Source: Mesodorylaimus sp. YZB2_4
Lineage: Eukaryota; Nematoda; Enoplea; Dorylaimida; Dorylaimidae
NCBI GenBank assembly: GCA_030248295.1
Contig: JASANH010000067.1
Location: forward strand, 1-64,000
Length of the DNA: 64,000 bases
Direction: 5' to 3'
Each line of letters opens with the position of its first letter. Position 1 is the first letter of the stretch. Positions 38,997 to 48,430 of the stretch are shown in pieces. A model generated the notes under the pieces. It did not search any database, was not told the origin of the DNA, and worked only from the letters and a program-made list of their open reading frames with translations. A program made the translations under genes and the position numbers.

Positions 38997-41900
38997 TTAG
39001 TTATGCAGCAACTCATCGATTTTAGCCAGCAGTGCACGAGTATCGCCAGAAAATGGCAATCTGACTTCGGATATCTCACCACGATTGAATCGAAGAAATA
39101 TGTCCAAAGGAGGCCCGCGTTGGCCCAAAGGATCCCGTGGAACCATAAATGTCTCGCCGACCCACGAGTACATCAAAAGCCTAAAAGATGGAATAGAAGG
39201 CATTCAATATTTTGGGGATGCCAACTGTGCGTCCGTCAAGGACTGATTGGAACCATATGTGGGCATGGCGGGCCCCGGCTCAAAAGGTGTCAAGGCATGT
39301 GCGTGTATGTTTGCTAGTGTTCGGCCGAGCCCTCGACCTCGACCTCGGCAGAGGTTGGCCACCCTCGACCTCGAGGAAAAACGGCCGAGGGTCGAGGTTC
39401 ACAAGCAAGATGCAACCATTAAGCTGTTTTCCAGTTTGGACACAAGGCTCACAAGTGTCTGCTCCTTGCGCATAAATTTCGCGCAATTTTTCTTCTAGCA
39501 TAATCAAATCACTTTGCAGGCCTGCTTCGTCCAGACAGCTTGCCTTTTTATTCATGTGGGTGATTTTTCTCTTGAAAATACAGTCAGAGAAGCATGGAAA
39601 TAGATTTAAACTTGTAAGACTCATCACAAAATAAGTTAGGGGCTGTTAGCAAAAACCTCGAACCTCGACCTCTACCCCGACTTCGACAAAAGTCATCCTC
39701 GGCCGAACACTATGTTTGACCCCTTCCCCTTTGTGCTCATGGGAGCATGTTTGGGCATAAGGGAGGGTAGGGGGCAGAGACCCTCCATCTGGACTTGATG
39801 CTTCAACATCTTCAAGGATTCAGCTGCGCATGTTACATTCCTAAGCGAAAACGAGTGGATAAGCTACGAGCAGTGTTGAGCGAAAATGGAAGCCTAGTTT
39901 TTAACTGATGCGAGAAACACAGATTTCTCCCATCAGAATTTCAAATCGAAATCCGGCGGGAAAATTTTCAGCTGTAATTACCCCGCAGCATCCGGATCTT
40001 TCCCATACATGGGTGAAACATGCGCAGGAGAATCCTTTAAAACTTTTACCCGAACAAGCCCAGGGATTGCTCCTGCGCCTAGACCCCTTTGATGAGCTAT
40101 CAGTAAGAACTGATCACCTGTTATTGATTGTATAAGCCCATTCGGGATATTTGCGACTCACATCGCGATAATTGTCTTTCGATACGATGATGCCGCCAGT
40201 CATTTGTGCGTATTGAACGATGAAACTGGAACAGCACCTCTTACAGGGGCCACTATAGGGGGGCATACTGTAGACTTACTAATCATCGTAGCATGTGATG
40301 GACCGATGGCAGGGACGGCCACGATCGTCCGTCTCGATATTGCGATGCGGAGTGAAGGTCAGCAAATTATTTTCGTTCATCCAAGCTAGCATATGACCAT
40401 TGACGGTTGGAAATCGATGACTGCCATGCCTAGTGGAACGAATCTGTGGCACGAATACCCTGATCGGATGGCCGTGCTCCACGAAATAACGCACGCAAAG
40501 TAGAATACCCTTCGAATCAAACACTTGGTGCCGCCCGAAACTAAAATTGCAAAGGCAAATGATAAAGATATCCTTGGAATAATGTCTCAAATAGTAATTC
40601 TATCTTCAAACCAGAATCGGTCAATCCGACTTTGGCCTGGATCCTGATCCGATCCGATCTGGGCCTAATCTCAATCCGATACACCCGATCCGATTAAAAA
40701 TATTTCGCACGGATCGGATCAGGAACTGATCAGCCCTTCAGATCGGTCGATGCTGGGTTTGATCCAAACACTCTGACTTGTAACTACAAAAATAATAGCC
40801 ATCTTCCCATGTATGAATGATAAAAGTGATCCTCAAAACATGCAAATGTGCCGCACATCATCGGGTTTTAAAGTCCCCATATGTGCCCCTACCGAAGACT
40901 CTCTGATCAGATCAGATTCTTGGCTGACAGTTTCACAGTATGCCCCCCAAGTGAAATGGAATGCTCACTCTATGGCCACATTGCTGCCGTCAATGACCAC
41001 AGGACGTAAGGGTGGCGGCGGCTCTCTCGGGTATCCCCCACTTCTCACATTGCTATTGTACGGAATTGGCCCGAGCATCGGTGGCAATCGTAATGGAGGA
41101 CGACAAAACTTAAAAAGAAAATACTTATTCCCGACGAAAAAAGTGAGAATTATGTTTACTTACTGATGGAATTTTATTGTCTTTGACTTCATCGGGCAGA
41201 TGCAACTAAAGAAAATTATTTGTTTATCGATTGCAAATACGCCTTTTTAAATTACTCACCAAAGGAGCTCTGGCCAGTGGCCATCGGCTCGAGGACGCTT
41301 CAACGGATTGATTCTGTCTGATCGACGACGAAGAACTCGTGCCCGTTTGGGATATTCCGGATGGCGTAATCGTAACCAATCGTTGAGTCAGTATGGGCAA
41401 GGGCACCATAGCTTTCGACATAGACGCCCCAGCACCCGCAGGAAAAGCACCAGAACAAATAGGACCAGGTCTCGGTTCCGTCTGATCTGCAGTCACTGTC
41501 GGCCCGTTGACTATGCCCTCCGTGAATGACAACGTATAAGCAGAGGTCGGATGAGGAAATGACGGAATGCTACGCTGCAGTGTCGGCAAGCAAATAGGCG
41601 GTGGGCTCTTGACTTCCGTTCGAACTCGTTTTTTTTCACCAACAAATATGACTGAACTTCGACGGTCTTTGTCATTTCGTCGGTTAGTGATATTTTTTCT
41701 TGGTGCCTTGATTTCTTCGATGAAAATAATCGATTCACAGCTTCCGTTCAAAGAATCTGTTTCTGTTGCTTCCATAGCCATGACCGCGTTTAGCTTTTTA
41801 TTTTGTCCGCTGTTAGACGAGTTTGCCGATTGATCTTTGTTCTTTTCGTTAAGAAGTTTGAAAACTTCAAGTGGAAAGCTGTAGTTTGGCTCTTTTGTTT

Positions 41901-42138
41901 CTTCTTCTTGCCGTCTTCTCTTCAAAGGTGACGTAACGCCCACGTCATCTTGCTTTTTTCGTTTTCTGCTTTTCGCAGTCTTTTTTACTTCTTTTTCCTC
42001 GTTTTCTCCAATCCGCACCGTCCTGGCGTTGTCGTCGGTCGTTGACGAAACGGAGACTGTCAAAGTGCCACGCGACGCATCATGAGATCGCAGTGAATAC
42101 ATTTCAGTCAAACAAAAAAGACGAGATAAATCAAACAC
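38997..42138 (-). CDS. NYN-domain ribonuclease, N4BP1/Regnase family
   Basis: Exons found are 41260-42138, 41164-41205, 40969-41108, 40280-40540, 40162-40225 and 38997-39180. Phases agree except that one linking exon of 3n+2 nt, between 39181 and 40161, was not located. The N-terminal 290 residues are low-complexity with two basic nuclear-signal-like clusters (SRKRKK, LKRRR). The nuclease core follows: [11 protein letters not shown] with the catalytic Asp, [18 protein letters not shown], and [16 protein letters not shown], then [24 protein letters not shown]. This order matches the PIN-like NYN domain of N4BP1, KHNYN and ZC3H12 proteins, which cut RNA. There is no CCCH zinc finger after it, so it resembles N4BP1 more than Regnase-1. 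MVPxDPLGxxGPxLDxFL is also closer to N4BP1. The start Met is the first in the frame. Confidence 0.85.
39315..39712. mobile_element. TA-flanked inverted-repeat element (MITE) in NYN gene intron
   Basis: A perfect 15-bp inverted repeat, TAGTGTTCGGCCGAG at 39315-39329 and its complement at 39698-39712, bounds a 398-bp unit with TA at each end. CCTCGA-type subterminal repeats lie inside both ends. TA flanks suggest the Tc1/mariner type. There is no transposase. A chance frame of about 115 codons lies in and beside it on the minus strand. Confidence 0.75.
40640..40735. repeat. GATCCG-rich foldback repeat
   Basis: TCCTGATCCGATCC near 40648 faces its near reverse complement near 40715-40728. The sequence is related to the subterminal arrays of the hAT-like element at 9376-10986. 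It is in an intron of the NYN gene. Confidence 0.6.
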
Positions 42139-42470
42139 GCTAGAAACCAGACACGAAAACGTTTAGTCGAATTCTGAAAACTGAGAAGCTAAAGGTAAAA
42201 GATGAGATTTTATTTTGTTTTGGCTTTTTGAAGAGTTGCAGAGCAAATGGGACCGCCCGCACCTTTGACACAAGATGATAAAAAGGCGCCAATTCAAATT
42301 TGAGAATGGACAGATTTGTTGTCTACTGTGGAATATAACATCAAAAGCAACTTTTATTGGGATCCAGAAACATTCTCAAAATGGTTCATCACTCTTGAGC
42401 GTTTTTCAAACTCTTCAAATCGATTAGTGGGAATAAAAATAGCTGGACTGCACCAGATGGGCAGGTCAGT
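42139..42470. other. Gap between phosphatase and NYN genes
   Basis: Both flanking genes are transcribed leftward, so this should hold the phosphatase 3' region and the NYN gene promoter. No motif stands out. Confidence 0.4.
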
Positions 42471-44928
42471 TCACAGAAGCTTTTCGGCGGCGAAGAGGAT
42501 CCGACCTTCTTCAGCGCGGGCTTTGGCATCGAAAACGAGTTCTTCTTCAGCAGCCACGGCCAAGTTGGCGACTGAAAGGGAAGGAAGTGTCAAAGTGGGT
42601 GAAAGATGATCGGGGCTGCGGCCTCACTTCCTTCCATCTGCTGCCTCGTGGCGATCACTTGCATGACTCCGAACACGATCTGGACCTGGGCGAAGGGATC
42701 CCCGTAGCCGAAGGCGAGCCACCGATGGCGACGGATGTAACGCATGATGCCCAGCACATTGGCCCTCCTTTCCTCATACCACATCTGTGAGCCGATGTAG
42801 GCGGCCAGGAAGGCGGGCGATCGTTGCACCCCGACCGAGCAGTGCACCATCACTGTGGGCAGCTGGTGGATGGCTTGTTTTAACTGGTGGCCTTGCACTT
42901 GCAGCACGAGATCGGCCAGTTGGGCTGGCTCCTTGGGCACGCAGTGATCTGGCCACATGTGAACGTGGATGAACAGGATCTGAAATATGGCGGGCTGAGC
43001 GGAAAGCATGTTCGAAACTGGGATATGGTCTACCTCGCGAGAGCTGGCTCGAAACTGGGCGCACACGCGATACACGTCGAACTCCTTCTCGAACTTGGCC
43101 GTGAACATGGTCTGAATGTGGTACTCGCCGCAGACCACTCGACTGCCTTCCGTCAAGGCGATGTACGGATCCATCTTGGGCCGATTGGCCTCCACGAAGG
43201 CTCCGATCCACACCACCACGCCCACCTGAAATAACTGATTGCTTAGGGGTGCGAGGCACAAAATTCACAGTGCTGACATTGTTCTCCCAAATGGCTTGCC
43301 ACTGCTCTGCGAACTGTTTGGGCAAGGGGGCCTGGCAGATGATCAGGTCGCAGTCGTAATAATCTTTCAGTCGGTTCATGTGCAATCGATTGCTGGATGC
43401 CTTCGTCGTCTTCAACTCGACGCACGTGTCTCGTCGCATCGCGATGGACTCCAAGCGGCATAAAGCCACGGTTTCGACCAGATTCGGCGTTTGCAGTTGG
43501 CTTTTCTCCGAAGGTTCATCGGCGATGTTGCGTAAGTAGCTGTTGACTTTGTCATTCTCCTTGACCTCGGGCAGATCGCGCAACGATCGTTCCTCTCCTC
43601 GCTTGCAAGTTGGTCGCATGCTGATCAACCTGGCCGTCTCCCGTTTCAGTTCCACATAGTTCAACGTGTTATTTCGGTCTTGCAGCAGGGCCCGTAGTGC
43701 GGCGTTCTTGTGGTGCCCATGACGACCTTGCTGCAAGATTTGCAGTTGTTGCATCCATATCTGCTTTTGCATGAGAGCCGCTTGTTTTTGCCGATCGACG
43801 CGAGCTTTCTGGACTGAATCGATGTTTTCTAAATCAGAGCATCAAATGTAAATGGAGACTGGAAAAACGGGGATGGCACTATTGTACTCGATGTCGAGGC
43901 GGTGGGGTTCAACGACGTTTTCAGCGAGTTGATGCAGAAGAATAGGATCAAGACGATGGCTGCAAGGAGCACGATTCCGAAGATCACCATTCCGGCCAGG
44001 GCAACTAAAAATAGAAGCGTTCGATTCTAAAAGCGTATCCGACCCTTGAAAAAAATAGCATTTTCATACCATCCGACAGTTCTTCTTCCTCTAAAAAAAT
44101 TCAAAGTCGGTACACCATGGAGTGTTTATGATGAATCACTTACCGCCATGAATCGGATCACTCGTGAAGTCATGGGAGACATCCACGCCATTTATGACCG
44201 CAAGCACAGTCGCGTGGCAGACGAAATCGCCCTCATTCTTGACTGCCATTTCTTTACCAATCTGAATAATTTTGTGAATTAGATCAAGAACAAGAGGAAT
44301 AAAGGCAATGCTTACTGCAACTGGTTTTCCATGATCTTCGGCTGCGGTCCACCACCATTTTACTATCTGGAATCCTTCGGGCAGCGGATTTCGCGGGTCG
44401 CAGATTAGAGTGTCCGGCGACATTACTGACGGCGTCGTACGTCGAACGAACAAATCTGGAGCTGAACGAACAACGATTTTTCTATATATGTAAGTAACGT
44501 TGTTTTTTTTACCGAAATAAAACATAACAAATTCGGTGTCGGTCCGGGTTCCATTCTCCGACATCCAGTCGCATTTGACTACGTACTGATCACAGCCATG
44601 TTTCAACAGACGATCATGCTCAAAGTGGATCACACACACCGACTCGCACTTATCGCATCGATCCATATCGATCGTGGTCGTGTTTTTTACGATTTTGCAA
44701 AACAATACGCCATTTTCGCACTCGAATTGCAAATCCATTTTGATCCCATTCGCAGCAGAAAAGGCTTCGAATTTGTGGTAGAGTTTCGATTCGAACATCA
44801 TCGCTGAAAAGGTTTAGAACTGCTGCATGCATCAAAATTCGAGGAAATGACTTACTCATTTCGGTCCTGCCTCGTAATATCATGTGAGTGAAGAAAGGGA
44901 AGACGGCGAAGAGGATGAAAAAACGCAT
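42471..44928 (-). CDS. Receptor-like protein tyrosine phosphatase with Ig-like ectodomain
   Basis: Nine exons join in frame into 674 residues: 44856-44928, 44513-44803, 44316-44461, 44144-44261, 44070-44090 (21 nt), 43888-44004, 43269-43828, 42628-43225 and 42471-42571. A signal peptide (MRFFILFAVFPFF) leads a Cys-rich ectodomain. Its distal part looks like an Ig fold, with TLICDP, a Trp cluster, and GDFVCHATV. One membrane helix follows (GMVIFGIVLLAAIVLILFF). The single cytoplasmic domain has CQAPLP, the WPD loop (MWPDHCVP) and the P-loop HCSVGVQRS. The C-x5-R catalytic pair and the WPD aspartate are kept, but the usual second Gly and Thr-Gly of HCSAGxGRTG are changed, and the KNRY region is poorly conserved. 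Activity may be weak or specialised. The 51-nt intron at 44462-44512 is open in frame, so its removal is inferred from splice signals. Confidence 0.85.
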
Positions 44929-46511
44929 GATTCGAGTAGGAGAGACACGATGTCGACTGCACACTGCGCAACCAACGGAATGAATGGCAGGACGTTCTCA
45001 TGCACCCGTTTGACATCTGGCATTTTACACTTTTTGGGTTCACTTTTGAACGCTTAGCTCTGTATGTCGAGCCCGCACTTGCGTCCCCTCAGTCGAACCC
45101 TATTGAAATCAGTATCGTGAACTCCCACCACCAGCAGAGTGGATCGGATACATGCGTTCAGATTCGAGTCTTCATCCGAAATTTGGGTGGATCGGATCTA
45201 TTCGAAACTTCTAACTCATCGTGACTGGACATGACAAATCCCATCGATCAATATGCTTAAATAAAGCACAGCGTGAGGAGGAATGTGGTGGAGAAATTGC
45301 GTTTTCATGTTCTTGCTGCTCCCTCAGTCATAGGTCGGTATTTCCACTGGCATGTTTTCATGGAATCTCTCGTCACGCAAAAAGCGTGGGGTGGGTACGC
45401 ACCTGTACTCTTATGCTAAACACTTGCGAGCAAATTTACTCGTCAGTTATTCATCGGCTTTTTCTGGTCTAGAAATGGTAGTTTAAATTTACAATATAAA
45501 GAAAGTCAGAATAAGAATTTAATATTTTGCGTCCGACCTTTTTCAAATCGTATAAGCCCTGTCCGGACTGGTCAAGTATGTACCTCGCCTCGTCTGCGTG
45601 TAATCCACCCGTGAGATGGTCAGGGTCAGAGACAGCTACATATGCATAGCCCGTGAAGGCCACTTTCGATCCGATCGGATCCGAAACTGATTAGATCCAA
45701 TCCAAAATTTTCTCCATTAGATCCTGTGTGATGGTGAGCGAGGCAGCACTGAGATGGCTAAGAAGGGAACATCGCCAACCGTGAAGTCGAGCTTTGGAAA
45801 ACAAAAAATTGTAACATGTTCCTGGGTGCAAAAGAAAGCTCTGAGCAAAATATTAGAGGCGTCTGGCTAACTGGTCAGCAATGGTCAGCGTCTAAAGTCC
45901 TGAAGTTTAGTGTGGTAAGGGAGCCGAGCGTTGAAGAAAACATGCAGAGTTCTTTTCAAACCGGGTTTTTGGGTTCGGAGTTTGGAGCTTCCAACACTCT
46001 GGTTCAGGGTTTTTTCCTTAAAAACGCAAAAAGTCCAGCAAAATTGAAAAATTTCACTGTAATTTAAGCGCTGACCACTGCTGACCAATTGGCAGACGCC
46101 TCTGATATTTTGCACAGAGCTTCCTTTTGCAACCCAGGAACATGTTACAATTTTTCGTTTTCCAAAGTTCGACTTAACGGTTGGCGATGTTCCCTTGCAA
46201 GTGATATGCCCTCGAACTGTCACATCTGCTTTTCAAATACGTGGAACTGTAATGCTCGGCAACTTTTAAGAGTTGTTTTCGGCGCAAGCATCCGTACGTC
46301 ATCTGACTGCCTGTACCCGTGAGACACTTTATCATCGGCACGTCGTGAGCACTATCATCACATCAGGAAATATGTACTGTAAGTGCAGTGACAAGTCATG
46401 ACAGTAAAAATATTGTATTTCGCAAATAGCTGCTACACGAAACAGTCCTCTGTCATCAATCGTGACATTGTTTCCTAGCATTGCCAGAACGCATTTCTCA
46501 CACGTTTCTTA
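44929..46511. other. Repeat-bearing gap between phosphatase and CFAP97D genes
   Basis: No exons are recognised. GATCCG/CGGATC-rich patches lie at about 45141-45200 and 45667-45690. A foldback element follows at 45763-46196. A 64-codon minus frame at 45469-45663 lies between the two patches but resembles nothing I know. Confidence 0.5.
45763..46196. mobile_element. Foldback element with about 140-bp inverted arms
   Basis: The left arm from AAGGGAACATCGCCAACCGT (45763 to about 45905) is the reverse complement, with about 10-15% differences, of about 46050-46196. A spacer of about 145 bases separates the arms. No coding capacity is visible. It is a MITE or foldback transposon of unknown family. 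Confidence 0.8.
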
Positions 46512-47688
46512 TCAATAGATCTGCCGATCGCAGGCCACATCACTGCTTCGGCTTCTATATCTCGCCCCGCAGTTAGCATTGACGGAGTGTGCGGCTCTTC
46601 GGGACCAACCAGGTGTAGCTGGCGTGATAACCACGCGAGGCTTATTCTAAAGAAAAAAGATATTCTAAAGCTTATTTGTAAAAAAGAACTAAGTGGTTTC
46701 AATGCGAGTGGAAAGTGGTGTGTATTTGAGAATGGATTCTTCCTGGGCTCACAAAAACTACATTTTGTGAAGTGTTTTGCGCGGATGTGCGTCATTGAAT
46801 AGCTATGACGTCGTTGTCTATTTATCTTTGATATCCAACCGCTACAAGCACCCCGCTTGTTCTCTCTTGCACGAGTGGCCACTCTTGGCTTACAGCATCG
46901 CATATATGCTCGTGTCATGATCCAAAATAAACTTACTTGAGTGTTTTTCTCCAACATTCTCGAGTCTTCGGCCACTTGAGGGCTTCGCCAAGAGTGCTCG
47001 AAACGCGATATCCTCATCATGGCTATCTCTGATTTCAGCCAGTCATGGTCGAATTTTTCTTTCGAATAATTCGACTTGGCGTTTATTAACTTCGTTGCTA
47101 AACGTTCATTGGCCGAGGTGATGGCGGATTCGACCTTTTTTCTATGTGTTTCCTTCAGGCTGCGGAGAAAGCAAAAACACACAACTTGCAATTTGTGACT
47201 CACCTGCTTTACTAGCTACTGTATCCCGGATATGAATTGCATGACTGCAGTGAACCCAGCGGCAGCAGTGAACTAAGGCGGGAAGCATACTACCTTTTTG
47301 GCTGGTAATAATTCCATATGTCAAACGAGCATTCTCCCGTGGCTTGCCTTACCAACGCTTTCAGAAGCCTTTGATTTTCGTTGGCTATTTTCTTATGACG
47401 CTGATCCTCGAGCTGAAACAGGCAATTTAGAGAGCGATAAAATCGCTGGCGACTTACTTGAAAGTGCTTCATTTTCAATTCCAAATGTGGATAGATGTTG
47501 GGCGGGCGTGTTTTGAGGGTTGGCTGTGCCTCTTCCACCTACAGGAAGAAATGACCAGTGGTCAGTTGGCCTGCTTGGGATGATTTTTCACATCTTACTT
47601 TTTTTCGATGTATTTCGTAAGAATTTTGGTCGAATCTCTGTTGCAAAAGACGATTCGAGTATGGTTGTACAGACTGCAAGCTAAACAT
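46512..47688 (-). CDS. CFAP97D-like axonemal protein (KIAA1430/CFAP97 family)
   Basis: Five exons join in frame into 215 residues: 47599-47688, 47458-47538, 47294-47412, 46937-47159 and 46512-46646. The core is helical and charged. It contains RPPNIYPHLELKMKHFQLED, then ENQRLLKALVRQATGECSFD, W-NYY, SLKETHRKKVESAI and NERLATKLINAKSNYSKEKF. This order matches the CFAP97D1/D2 family, which is linked to sperm flagellar axoneme maintenance in mammals. The last exon (45 codons) is Arg- and Ser-rich and was placed by phase and a canonical acceptor only. The first exon is a short N-terminal extension. The family match is from pattern memory and should be confirmed by a profile search. Confidence 0.72.
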
Positions 47689-48430
47689 GGCTTCGAAATT
47701 CGAGCTGTCACTGCGCAGTGATGAGGAGACTACGCTAGAGGGTCACTGCGGCTCGTATGTGGGGCGTGTAGGATGGACCCCTGGCAGTGTGTTGTCGTAC
47801 CTCAAAGAACGTGGGCCTATCATCTCCTCATTATCATTTCTTTTGTGATCAGGACGCATAAAGCGTGATGACCCGCTGCGCTGTACTTGGCTAGCATGTC
47901 TATAGTAACATTAGGATCAACTCGGGGATCAGCGACTTTTTTGTGCAGCATAAGTAGTAGACGTCTTTTGCGAGTGACAGGCTGTGAAAGACGTCAGTTG
48001 ATACTGCCAGTCAAATTATGTTTTTCTCAGACATATGTCTCGAGAGGGCGAGACTGATGGAAGCATAAACTAGCATCGCCAGTTCACATGCTCGTCTCCT
48101 TCATCCGAGACACCAGCAACCTGGCACAGCAATGCAGCCTAGGGATTACAAGCGTGATTTCGCTTGGACAAAAATTATTAGACTTGTTTAAAAGAGCTAG
48201 TCTCTATTTTAAGAATTTTTCAAATTCCATCTGGAAAGCGGATCTTTAGCTGGCATTTCTTAGCAGCTTGTTCATATGCCTGCTCTGCAAGGGGACTATC
48301 CAAAGCACTGGTCCTCGTAAGTTTTATCTGTACATTACAGAGCCAGGTAGAATGACGTCAAAAGTATACTCGTCCTAAATATCACAATGAAAATAAATAC
48401 GGCACCGGGACAAGACCTGTAAATCCGGCT
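47689..48430. other. Gap between CFAP97D and globin genes
   Basis: No exons are recognised. Left bases are upstream of the CFAP97D-like gene; right bases are 3' to the globin gene. There is no obvious repeat. Confidence 0.4.

Noticed and set aside
39470-39627. Minus-strand frame with coiled-coil look ([12 protein letters not shown])
   Set aside because: It lies within or beside the 39315-39712 MITE and is not in phase with the nuclease exons.
45469-45663. 64-codon frame between GATCCG patches
   Set aside because: No family resemblance; probably repeat interior.
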